DNA from: Acidobacteriota bacterium
Lineage (GTDB): Bacteria > Acidobacteriota > UBA6911 > RPQK01
Reading direction: 5' to 3'
DNA: 12,008 nucleotides
NCBI GenBank assembly: GCA_003819755.1
Contig: RPQK01000144.1
Span: forward strand, 1 to 12,008
Part shown: one piece after another, positions 5,836-12,008 of the stretch
Numbering within the stretch: the stretch's first letter is position 1
Layout: every line of letters begins with the position of its first letter
The notes under the pieces: generated by a model
Database searches by the model: none
What the model saw: the letters and a program-made list of their open reading frames with translations, nothing else
What the model was told of the DNA's origin: nothing
Program-made: the position numbers and the translations under genes

Positions 5836-6619
5836 TTCCCCTACCCCCTTTCGACTAGCCTCCTGGAACTGATTTGCTCTCTATCACTGCTAACGAAACT
5901 CCACCGGGAACCGAACGCGGCGGGAGAAAAGCGCCCGCTGGATGTCCCGACCAAACCCCGTGTTCCCGGCTTCGTTGGACTCCCTTGGAGAGAGACGGAT
6001 TGCCTTGGCTGTATCGAGTCTAGGGCTGGGCTACCAAAGAGTCGTCACCCAAACGGGTGAGTCGCTCGAAGAGTTTTGGGGCAACTGAAACAGCGGTTGC
6101 TTTCCGGGAGGTTGGCCAGCCTGCCGAGACAAAAGTGATCGCCAAGACGCGCCTGGTTCCCTTTTTGGCAATTCCGGATCTGAAGCTGAACACACCCATC
6201 CCGCTCTTCGTTTTGAATTGTGCCTGGACCTGCGCCCGACCCCCCGAGCTTGAAGGCCGGCTTCTGTCCGTCTAAACCAGATAGCGACGTCTCCTCCAGA
6301 AAAGCGCCAAAAAAGTGAGCAGTCCTGGACGCTAACGCTCGATTTGACAGAAGCGACACGGAAGAGAGTGGTCGCAGGCTCAATCACGGAGCCTTTCGCC
6401 AGTTCGGGGGCGTGGGTAAGACTAGCCGGGACGGAGGAACGGTGAGAGGACTTCCTCTGAAGCGATGTGCTGCCCAAAGGAAAGAAGGTCAGCTATGGAG
6501 AGACTCTTCCTGCAGCTGGTTTCTTGCAGCTCGGCGTCGCCCCGACTCCTTGGAAGGGATCGGGACGACTCCGCCTTTGAGCTCCTCGCGCGTCAGGTAA
6601 GTTCTCTTTTTTTAGCACG
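5836..6619. other. Long intergenic region with a possible degraded coding remnant
   Basis: About 780 bases between the PD40 gene and the regulator. No frame has a convincing start. On the minus strand an open stretch from about 6262 to the TAG at 6020-6022 reads SSSGGRAQVQAQFKTKSGMG, then VFSFRSGIAKKG, and ends GDDSLVAQP. Its composition and the GRAQV...GMGVFSF pattern resemble C-terminal Ig-like beta domains of secreted bacterial proteins, but it begins after a TAG and has no start or upstream partner. No promoter or T-tract terminator is clear. Confidence 0.35.
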
Positions 6620-8224
6620 TCAGCCGAGGGTAAGGCAGGGTTCGAGACTGACCAGTAAACGAACAAGCTCGCTCTGTCGATTGGTGTCTGTCTTTTGAAA
6701 AATCCTGGCGACATGTGACTTCGCGGTGTTTCGCGTGATCGCGAAGAGTTCACATATTCTCTCCAGGCTCTCGCCTTCGCCAAGCAGCGTTGCTACCTTC
6801 GACTCCATAGCGGTGAGGCCGTAGAGCTGCTGGAGCAAATCCTCGTCCGTGACGCTCTGCCAGCCAGGATCAGAGACGAACAGGGCAACCCTCGCTGTGG
6901 GCGCATCGAGGATCGCCACCGAGGAGCGCAGCGGAAATACGCGCACAATATACGGCTTCTCGAACGAGTTTCGGGCAATCGCCATGACTCCGCCCGCCTG
7001 GCCGTCGCTCCGAACACCGCCAAATGCACTTTGGATCAACTCGTCCAACCGCCGCGAGTCGGTGGCGAATACAGCCGTCAGTTTGCCGTGAAGGGTGCAC
7101 AGGCCGTCTTGCCGGTTCAACACCTCCTCGGCAGCGCGGTTCATTCCAGCCACGCGTCCGTCGCCGTGCAGAAGAATACAGCCCTGCGGCACGCGGTCCA
7201 GAGCGGCGACCAAACAGTCAAATTCGCTCTGCAATCCCGCCAGGCGTCGTCGAAGCTCAAGTGCGCGGCGCAGATGGGGCAACAGCCGCTCCAGGACCTT
7301 CATTTCCGCGGGACCGAAGGGCCCTGCTGAATGGGCCCGGAGGCTGCTTATCCAAGAGCTGACGCCCGCATTCAGCTCAATCGTGCCACCCACACAGTAA
7401 AACAGATTCAGCCGGCGGAGATAGTCGTTGTAGAATTCGGTCCGCTTGAGCGCGTCGTCGGGACAGGCCATCTGTCCCACGTAGACCAGTCCGGTCTTGA
7501 GAAATTGTGTCCCCCTTGTCACCCAAGGGTTGCGAGTTGAGTAATACTCGTTGTAATCCTTCTCGTATGAATGGTCTACGCCTACTGCAATCTCGACGCT
7601 CGATTGCCATCTCTGATGGTCATGAGCGACCAACGCGGTCGTTTCGCCTTTGATGACGCCGGTCAGCGCGGTCAGAAACAGGGGCCATTGAGCCTCGTGT
7701 TGGGCGGCGTCATAGATCGTCTCGATTACACCGAACAACCGCTCCTCTATCCCGACAGGCTTCTGCATCAATAACACTTCGGATCCGGGGTCCGACGCCT
7801 CTGGCGCCGCATTGGTCTCATGCGCGGCGTGCGGAGCCAGAGCCCCGTTCGGCGCCCGGTTTGTCGGCGTACCGGCCGCTATTGAGAAATGCGGGACGTA
7901 ACCCCCTAAAGGCAGCTCGATCCGGAGGCGGTCGTCCTTTCCCTCAGTCTCATAGTATTTCTTGAGACGCGCGCGGAGTTTACGGACCTGAACGCGAACG
8001 ATCGGATCGAGCCGGTTGTCGAAAAATGGCCCACGCCCAAACACGTCGATTCCGATCGAGTATTCCTTCAGCAGATCCTGTCGGCCTTCGAGAGTGCTCG
8101 TGACAACATGACGCAACAAACGCGACAGCGCTTTAGTCCGTCCGAAACTGCTGCTCCGTAGAACCCTTTCCAAATGCCCAAGAACATCCTCGACAGAAAA
8201 CGAACCAGCAACGTGTGTCACCAT
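6620..8224 (-). CDS. LuxR-type transcription regulator with acidobacterial N-terminal domain
   Basis: Of its 534 residues, 10-115 form a domain I recognise from many acidobacterial regulators and TolB-like proteins: SFGRTKALSRLLRHVVTSTL, LLKEYSIGIDVFGRGPFFDN, DPIVRVQVRKLRARLKKYYE, then RIELPLGGYVPHF. An Ala/Pro-rich linker (118-150) follows. Residues 158-330 look like a GAF-type sensory region, and 337-445 like a PAS fold (LDRVPQGCILLHGDGRVAGM). Residues 468-525 are a LuxR/GerE helix-turn-helix: LTAMESKVATLLGEGESLER, then ICELFAITRNTAKSHVARIF. The HTH should bind DNA; the ligand of the middle part is unknown. No receiver domain is present, so control is not by standard phosphotransfer. ATG 8224 fits the conserved start of the N-terminal domain. 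A run of eight G lies just upstream. It is the only intact regulator in the window and points the same way as the exported-protein genes. Confidence 0.88.
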   Translation of the reverse strand: MVTHVAGSFSVEDVLGHLERVLRSSSFGRTKALSRLLRHVVTSTLEGRQDLLKEYSIGIDVFGRGPFFDNRLDPIVRVQVRKLRARLKKYYETEGKDDRLRIELPLGGYVPHFSIAAGTPTNRAPNGALAPHAAHETNAAPEASDPGSEVLLMQKPVGIEERLFGVIETIYDAAQHEAQWPLFLTALTGVIKGETTALVAHDHQRWQSSVEIAVGVDHSYEKDYNEYYSTRNPWVTRGTQFLKTGLVYVGQMACPDDALKRTEFYNDYLRRLNLFYCVGGTIELNAGVSSWISSLRAHSAGPFGPAEMKVLERLLPHLRRALELRRRLAGLQSEFDCLVAALDRVPQGCILLHGDGRVAGMNRAAEEVLNRQDGLCTLHGKLTAVFATDSRRLDELIQSAFGGVRSDGQAGGVMAIARNSFEKPYIVRVFPLRSSVAILDAPTARVALFVSDPGWQSVTDEDLLQQLYGLTAMESKVATLLGEGESLERICELFAITRNTAKSHVARIFQKTDTNRQSELVRLLVSLEPCLTLG

Positions 8225-8340
8225 CGGCGGCCCCCCCCAGGAGTGTTTCAGGTACTTTGTTCAAGTTTAGCGCCAAAAAAGGTTTACCGTAAATTTCCTC
8301 TTACTCCGTGCTTTAGAAACAAAGAGCAGCCTCACCGCCG
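8225..8340 (-). promoter_or_regulatory. Upstream region of the LuxR-type gene: G8 tract and small palindrome
   Basis: Eight consecutive C on the plus strand (8231-8238; G8 in the transcript) lie where the ribosome-binding site should be, 6-13 bases before the ATG. An 11-bp palindrome, TTTAC-C-GTAAA, sits at 8283-8293 and could be an operator. No strong -35/-10 pair is visible; TTTACG and CTAAAC with a 17-base spacer is a weak candidate. Confidence 0.3.
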
Positions 8341-8490
8341 CGGGCCGCGCACCAAATATTGATTCCGCTGAAAAACCCCACGCGAAATCCGGGCGCCTGG
8401 GGTGCAGTCCTGTCTTGGTTTTGATTCTGCCGAAAAAGCCCTCCCCCGGGGCGAGTATGGTCTTCCTCCTCGCCAGCCACCGAGAGCTGC

Positions 8491-8604
8491 GCGCGCATCA
8501 AAGCCGTCCTTAGGCGAACCGGCGGAGAGGCGTCGGAAGTTTATCGTCTTGGCGACGCGGAAGTTGACTTCAGCCGGGGTGAGTTGCGCCGTGCCGGGCG
8601 GGCC
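8491..8604 (+). pseudogene. Remnant of an OmpR-type response regulator
   Basis: The plus-strand frame reads ARIKAVLRRTG, then EVYRLGDAEVDFSRGELRRA, then GRA. This is the junction between receiver and winged-helix domains in OmpR/PhoB response regulators: the last receiver helix (usually RELLARIKAVLRR), a short linker, and the first strands of the DNA-binding domain. Just upstream CGAGAGCTG gives REL in another frame, so two bases seem lost between the REL and ARI parts. Nothing of the phospho-acceptor region or the recognition helix remains. Family assignment rests on a stretch of about 40 residues. Confidence 0.65.
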
Positions 8605-8730
8605 GGTGGAAACCACTCTCCCCGAGTCGGCGGTCGACCCCCGGTGGAGAAATCGTGGAGGTATGAGTCGCCCGTGTCCCAATATCCAAGATAGGAACAG
8701 CTGGCTGGGTCTGTGAGGCAGGCATCCGTG

Positions 8731-8835
8731 ATGCTGATGGTCGGCGTCGGGCGCCTGCTGCTGTTGGCCTGCGCAAACGTGGCGAACGTTATGGCGCGCA
8801 CGGTCGCACGGTCGAATGAGCTCACGATCCGCAGC
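8731..8835 (+). pseudogene. Remnant of a MacB/ADOP-type ABC permease
   Basis: The plus-strand frame reads MLMVGVGRLLLLACANVANV, then MARTVARSNELTIRS. It matches the transmembrane segment and following motif of acidobacterial ADOP and MacB-like permeases, usually LLLIACANVANLLLARA followed by RQKEIAIR. About 35 residues survive; the periplasmic and remaining membrane parts are absent. It lies in the same orientation as the response-regulator fragment and opposite to the hydrolase fragment that follows. Confidence 0.7.
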
Positions 8836-8845
8836 CGCGTGATCC

Positions 8846-9010
8846 TCAATCAACGAGAGAGTCTGCCTCCACTGTCACTTCACTGGCGGCCTTTTCGATG
8901 AGCCTAGCCACAGCATCGGGTTGTGACACGTAGATCGCGTGGCTGCCCCGCACCTCGACGACAGAGGGACCCGCGCGCTTCGACATCAGGCGTTGAGCTG
9001 CCGGCGGGAT
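8846..9010 (-). pseudogene. C-terminal remnant of an alpha/beta hydrolase
   Basis: On the minus strand the last 54 codons read IPPAAQRLMSKRAG, then VVEVRGSHAIYVSQPDAVAR, then LIEKAASEV, ending in TGA at 8848-8846. This is the C-terminal end of soil-bacterial alpha/beta-fold hydrolases, where the histidine in G-S-H is the likely catalytic base and YVSQP..VA.LIE..A forms the last helix. The frame stays open upstream to about 9052 but loses similarity near 9010, and the nucleophile elbow is missing. Only a fragment without the catalytic serine remains. Confidence 0.75.
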
Positions 9011-9042
9011 CATCAGTAAACGAACGGCTTTCAGAACAAGCG

Positions 9043-9293
9043 ATGCTGGACCTTACAAAGCGGTTCACCGGTGACAAGACGCGAAGCGGTTCTGACCGGT
9101 ACGACAACGTGGACCGGTGTGACTTGAAGGCCACCAAGAGAAGCTTCAGGCCTACGCTGAACGCGTCGCGGGCACAATTTGGTCTAAAATCGGCCAAAAC
9201 GCTCAAAAACAAAAAGGGCCGCAAACTGTTGCGGCCCTTCGGTTTGACTTGGTTGCGGGGGAGGGATTTGAACCCTCGACCTTTGGGTTATGA
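9043..9293 (+). pseudogene. C-terminal remnant of a tyrosine recombinase (phage-type integrase)
   Basis: The plus strand reads TGDKTRSGSDRYDNVDRCDL then KATK, matching the usual TGHKTRSVFDRYNIV...DL.EA..KL of tyrosine recombinases. The tyrosine in DRY (9100-9102) would be the nucleophile; the conserved histidine is aspartate here. The frame then shifts: removing two bases from AAGAGAAG near 9138 continues it as KLQAYAERVAGTIWSKIGQ, then NAQKQKGPQTVAALRF, and on through the tRNA repeat to VAGEGFEPSTFGL and TGA at 9291-9293. The catalytic arginines upstream are gone, replaced by hydrolase sequence. Its position beside the tRNA repeat, reading into it, is where such integrases sit. It is non-functional. 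Confidence 0.75.
9202..9238 (-). terminator. Rho-independent terminator of the tRNA remnant
   Basis: On the minus strand AAGGGCCGCAA (9238-9228, loosely) pairs with TTGCGGCCCTT (9224-9214) and is followed by a T-rich run, TTTGTTTTT (9213-9205). It lies just downstream of the tRNA CCA end, as expected for a tRNA terminator. It was carried along with the att segment, because the hairpin at 3-32 is in the same place beside the other copy. It also lies inside the coding frame of the recombinase remnant. Confidence 0.7.
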
Positions 9294-9298
9294 GGGCA
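9247..9298 (-). repeat. Attachment-site repeat R2: 3' half of tRNA-Met(CAT)
   Basis: Identical over 52 bases to 38-89, in the same orientation, 9209 bases apart. It contains the anticodon loop CTCATAA, variable loop, T arm and acceptor strand ending in CCA. As at R1, the bases 5' of the anticodon loop (GTGCC) do not pair with CCCAA, so the 5' half is missing. The 41 bases beyond (9299-9339) match those beyond R1 at about 73 percent, which suggests both junctions derive from related element ends. Confidence 0.85.
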
Positions 9299-9371
9299 CC
9301 GCGCTAAAACCTATAAACCATTCATTTGCAATGAATATTCCCTTGCGGACCTCAAGGACGACGCCATTTTC

Positions 9372-11666
9372 TTACTTTCTTTCGTTCAGCAGTTGCTTGA
9401 TCATCTGCTCCAGGGCTTCGACCCGGCCTCTGAGCGCCTCCGTCTCTTGAGCCTTGCTCTCAATCTGCTTCTCTTGGCTCTCGATCTGTCCGGCCTGGCG
9501 TCCGATGATTTTCGCCTGCGCGACGGTGTAAAGCGTCAGTTCCTCGATCTTTTCGAGCAACTTCATCTGAAACTCGCCCAGATTGACGCCCTTTTCCTTG
9601 ATTTCGCTCGCATTGGGTATGTTCGGCAGATGCTTCTCGGTTTTCACATATTGCTCCAGTTCCGAAAGCGGCATCAGCCGGAAGTCGGGTTCGAACACGT
9701 AATCCGGGACCGGGACAGCCGGAGCGCCGTAAATGATGTTGCCCCTCACTCTCAGGTTTCCCACCACGTCCAGACGCTCGGTAGGAGCAATCGTTCCGAT
9801 CCCGACGTTCCCCGTGTTCAGCACCACCATCCGCTCCGTGGCCAGATCGCGGTCGACAAACGAGAACCGGCCATTTTGACTGGTGTCAGAAGCGATGAAA
9901 GCAAACGCGCCATACTCCGGCGTGGTCCCCGCGACGAGGCCCCGGAACTGCACTTTCCCGAGGTAGTCGCCGGGCCATATGTCAACAGGATTGGTGTTCG
10001 AGCCCCGTGCTCGTTCAAACAGGAAGGCGGGGCTGTGGGTCGGGGTGGTAGCGTTATATCGCCTGAATTTGCCCAACGCCTGGCTTCCCTCGACGACCAA
10101 CTGGCGGTCGGGGCTGGGCGTCCCTATACCTACAAAGGTCTCGAACACAACGTTGTTGAACCCTCTCACACCCCCCAGAACCAGGCTGTTCGACCTGGCG
10201 ACATAGGAGCGGTAACCGATGGCGGTCGCGTAACTGACGGGACTCGTGCTCGGGCTCGATCCCGGATCCAAGTCGGAGTAGGCGCCTATAAAGGTATTGG
10301 CCCCCTCTTCGGTGTTATGGTTCCCCGCACTGAAACCGACTGCCGTGTTGTAGCCCCCGGTTGTTGTGCCGAGGCCGGCCGACCCACCGAAGAACGAGTT
10401 GGCGTGCGCGACGCTGGCGATCCCAGCCGCCGAACCAAAAAACGAGTTGTTTCCCCCAATCGCATTCGCTCGCCCCGCGTCCTTGCCAAAAAAAGAGTTG
10501 TCCCATCCAAACGTAGTGGCGAAGCCGGCTGACCGACCGAAAAAGGAGTTGTCCCCCCCGGTGGTGTTAAAAAAGCCAGCCTCGGCGCCAAAGAAGGAGT
10601 TGTCGGAAGCCGTCGTATTCTCGTAGCCGGCCGCGTGACCGAAGAAGGCATTGTCGATTCCCGTCATGTTGTGAAAACCGGCATCCCCCCCGAAGAAGGA
10701 GTTACCCGAACCCATCGTGTTGTGGATGCCCGTGAAAACACCGAAGAAGGAGTTCTTGGTACCTGAAGTATTATCGTGGCCCGCCAAGCCGCCGAAGAAG
10801 GAGTTACCGGCCCCCGATGTTATCAATGCTCCGGCTCCGGTGCCAAAGAAGTTGTTGTTGTTCGTTTCCGTCATCAGCGGCTGGCTCCCCATGAATCCGC
10901 CTATCGCGGGCAGCGGCCGGCCGTTAAGGAGGAATCCCTTCGTCGTTTCGATGTACCCGTCGACTGTCAACGTTGAGCTGGGCCTGGTCGTGTTGACCCC
11001 CAGCCGCCCTTCCGCATCCACCAGCCAGCGGGCCTTTCCCGTCGTCTGGTCGAAGAGGCCGAGCGAGCCGTCTCCGCTTTCGTGACTGCGCAAGAGGTAC
11101 TCGCGTCCGCCCACCCGGGTGTCCTCGATTGCCAGGCTGGGATCCGTTCCTTTTAAATGCAGTTGAGCGGCGGGAACCGAGGTGCCGATTCCCACCCGCC
11201 CTTCCCGGTCGACATAAATCGCGTTTTGCGGGGCACCCCCTTCAATCACGAGCGGTTGTTTTTCAGCCGGGGCCTGTTCGGCCACAACCCTGCCACCCCG
11301 GGTTTCAAACCAGCCGGATTGCACCTCCGAGCGATCTGCCTGGCCGGTGTCCTCCCACCCGCCGGCCTGAACGATCAGCTCCCACTTGTAGACCCCGTCG
11401 GGTCGTGACCGGCCTTGTTGGTCGAGCAGACTGAATCGCGCCCAGATCCCGGCCGGGTACTCCTGTCTTAGATAAAACTGTTCCGGCCCGGCCACCGCCA
11501 GGACCAACCCCCGATCGGGAACCGCACTAGCCCACTCGACAACCGATTCTTGATAGATGGCCTCTGGTGTCGAAGCCGACCCTGGTGCCGGCTGACTGAA
11601 GAGAGACAGGGAAAGACTCAACCAAAGAGTGAGGATGGCAAAACAAGATTCAAACCCAAGGTTCAC
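9372..11666 (-). CDS. Exported fibre-like protein with NSFFG repeats and C-terminal coiled coil
   Basis: From GTG 11666 this is 764 residues. The start follows the signal peptide (CFAILTLWLSLSLSLFSQPA); the frame is open to 11924 but the extra N-terminus is not protein-like. No well-spaced ribosome-binding site marks GTG 11666, so the start is uncertain. Four G-I/V-N/G-T..P...L.V.G motifs (for example VGIGTSVPAAQLHLKG) mark fibre-type modules. Residues 271-466 are an array of 17-residue units. Next comes YATAIGYRSYVARSNSLVLG, a YadA-head-like motif. The C-terminus has PDYVFEPDFRLMPLSELEQY, then KHLPNIPNASEIKEKGVNLG and a coiled coil over about the last 68 residues (KIEELTLYTVAQAKIIGRQA, then IESQEKQIESKAQETEALRG). 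This end is common in tail-fibre or endosialidase-chaperone-like proteins but lacks a clear peptidase S74 catalytic motif. A trimeric surface fibre or adhesin is the likeliest role; inference only. Confidence 0.85.
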   Translation of the reverse strand: MNLGFESCFAILTLWLSLSLSLFSQPAPGSASTPEAIYQESVVEWASAVPDRGLVLAVAGPEQFYLRQEYPAGIWARFSLLDQQGRSRPDGVYKWELIVQAGGWEDTGQADRSEVQSGWFETRGGRVVAEQAPAEKQPLVIEGGAPQNAIYVDREGRVGIGTSVPAAQLHLKGTDPSLAIEDTRVGGREYLLRSHESGDGSLGLFDQTTGKARWLVDAEGRLGVNTTRPSSTLTVDGYIETTKGFLLNGRPLPAIGGFMGSQPLMTETNNNNFFGTGAGALITSGAGNSFFGGLAGHDNTSGTKNSFFGVFTGIHNTMGSGNSFFGGDAGFHNMTGIDNAFFGHAAGYENTTASDNSFFGAEAGFFNTTGGDNSFFGRSAGFATTFGWDNSFFGKDAGRANAIGGNNSFFGSAAGIASVAHANSFFGGSAGLGTTTGGYNTAVGFSAGNHNTEEGANTFIGAYSDLDPGSSPSTSPVSYATAIGYRSYVARSNSLVLGGVRGFNNVVFETFVGIGTPSPDRQLVVEGSQALGKFRRYNATTPTHSPAFLFERARGSNTNPVDIWPGDYLGKVQFRGLVAGTTPEYGAFAFIASDTSQNGRFSFVDRDLATERMVVLNTGNVGIGTIAPTERLDVVGNLRVRGNIIYGAPAVPVPDYVFEPDFRLMPLSELEQYVKTEKHLPNIPNASEIKEKGVNLGEFQMKLLEKIEELTLYTVAQAKIIGRQAGQIESQEKQIESKAQETEALRGRVEALEQMIKQLLNERK
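10269..10856 (-). repeat. 51-bp coding repeat array (NSFFG..AG units)
   Basis: Twelve consecutive units lie inside the fibre-like protein: ten of 17 residues, one of 16 (the ninth, NSFFGSAAGIASVAHA) and a final partial one, NTFIGAYSDL. The consensus is N-S-F-F-G-x-x-A-G-x-x-N-T-T-G-x-x, for example NSFFGGLAGHDNTSGTK. The conserved plus-strand core reads CCGAAGAAGGAGTT or close to it. The regular period and invariant Asn and Phe-Phe-Gly suggest a stacked beta structure, perhaps like YadA heads. Confidence 0.9.
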
Positions 11667-11931
11667 CTCCAGGGCACGAACGCCAGCGGAACGGCTGTAC
11701 CGGACTGAATAGACCAGATGGAACGGCCGGGAACGGGGCGTTAACCGCTCGCCCCGCTTCTCCGGGCCGCAATGGTAGCGCACAAAAGGCGATAGGTGGG
11801 GAAATAAATACTGAAATGGGGGGCTGACTTTACGAACCGGAGGGCGTTCCCCGACCTGGCACCTTATACATAGGCAGAAGGCTGATCCTGTTGCGAAAAT
11901 AAAGCCCCGTGCGCCTCGGCACAAGCGTGGG
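11667..11931. other. Upstream region of the fibre-protein gene
   Basis: About 265 bases with no supported gene. A 7-bp inverted repeat (CGGGGCG at 11734-11740, CGCCCCG at 11750-11756) may form a hairpin but has no T tract. I cannot identify a convincing promoter. Confidence 0.35.
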
Positions 11932-12008
11932 TTACGCGGCTTGTTTGTCTTGATTATCCGTGACTTGTACGGTGTATCCCAGATCCTCCAATCGTTTGAT
12001 GTGGTAAC
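11932..12008 (-). CDS. C-terminal end of an unidentified gene
   Basis: A minus-strand frame enters from the right edge and ends in TAA at 11934-11932. Its last residues are YHIKRLEDLGYTVQVTDNQD and KQAA. The pattern H-x-x-x-R-L-E-x-L-G-Y-x-V recalls the ends of several transposase families, but 25 residues are too few to assign one. It is on the same strand as the fibre-protein gene and 265 bases upstream of it. Confidence 0.4.
   Translation of the reverse strand, partial: YHIKRLEDLGYTVQVTDNQDKQAA

Noticed and set aside
6031..6477. 148-codon and 112-codon minus-strand frames
   Set aside because: Their translations are low-complexity, Ser/Arg-rich and without motifs. The more protein-like reading is a third frame, reported separately with low confidence.
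8359..8437. 17-bp imperfect direct repeat (8359-8375 and 8421-8437)
   Set aside because: Only 15 of 17 bases match and there are just two copies, with no further structure. Chance is a sufficient explanation.
8923..9450. A 175-codon plus-strand frame containing WLRGRDLNPRPLGYEG
   Set aside because: That peptide is a familiar spurious translation of antisense tRNA sequence. Only its early part (to about 9141) overlaps real recombinase sequence; the rest is out of frame and runs into the fibre gene.
9393..10532. A 379-codon plus-strand open frame
   Set aside because: It lies antisense to the repeat-rich fibre gene and has no signal, domain or ribosome-binding site. Long antisense frames are expected opposite biased repetitive coding DNA.
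10269..10856. CRISPR-like array suggested by regular 51-bp spacing
   Set aside because: The periodicity is codon-phased within an open frame and gives a conserved peptide repeat. There are no unique spacers between identical repeats.

Overview
The window looks like an accessory region from a soil-type bacterium, most likely Acidobacteriota. The evidence is the mix of families: a secreted SBBP-repeat propeller protein with a DUF7948-type N-terminus, DUF1579 proteins, an ABC permease remnant of the ADOP/MacB type, and a regulator carrying an N-terminal domain often seen in acidobacterial winged-helix/TolB-like proteins. The phylum is inferred from these families; no rRNA or other marker gene is present.

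The main structural feature is a 52-bp perfect direct repeat at 38-89 and 9247-9298. It is the 3' half of a tRNA with a CAT anticodon (minus strand, probably initiator tRNA-fMet), starting at the anticodon loop. Neither copy has a matching 5' half. On both sides the flanks are also related between the copies, including the hairpin on the left. On the plus strand each copy ends an open frame with a nearly identical C-terminal tail; at the right copy this follows a recognisable tyrosine-recombinase C-terminus. I read 38-9298 as one member of a tandem array of integrative elements at a tRNA gene whose complete copy lies outside the window, probably beyond position 12008.

Layout, left to right: the tail of one recombinase (1-84) and repeat R1; a DUF433/DUF5615 toxin-antitoxin pair (871-292, minus) whose toxin has an apparent 1-base deletion; two tandem exported DUF1579 proteins (1841-1308 and 2585-1995, minus), the second with a duplicated ribosome-binding site and start; a 732-residue exported SBBP propeller protein (5123-2925, minus); a short two-repeat PD40-like protein (5835-5254, minus); a large regulator combining the acidobacterial N-terminal domain, GAF/PAS-like regions and a LuxR-type HTH (8224-6620, minus); then a cluster of gene fragments (8491-9293: OmpR-type response regulator, ADOP permease, alpha/beta hydrolase, tyrosine recombinase) ending in repeat R2.

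Right of R2, probably in a neighbouring element, lies a large exported fibre-like protein with a 17-residue NSFFG..AG repeat array and a C-terminal coiled coil (11666-9372, minus), then the last 25 codons of an unidentified gene (12008-11932, minus). All substantial genes are on the minus strand; only the recombinase tails and two of the remnants are on the plus strand. The intact cargo is mostly secreted proteins plus one regulator, so a surface or environmental-response role is plausible but unproven.
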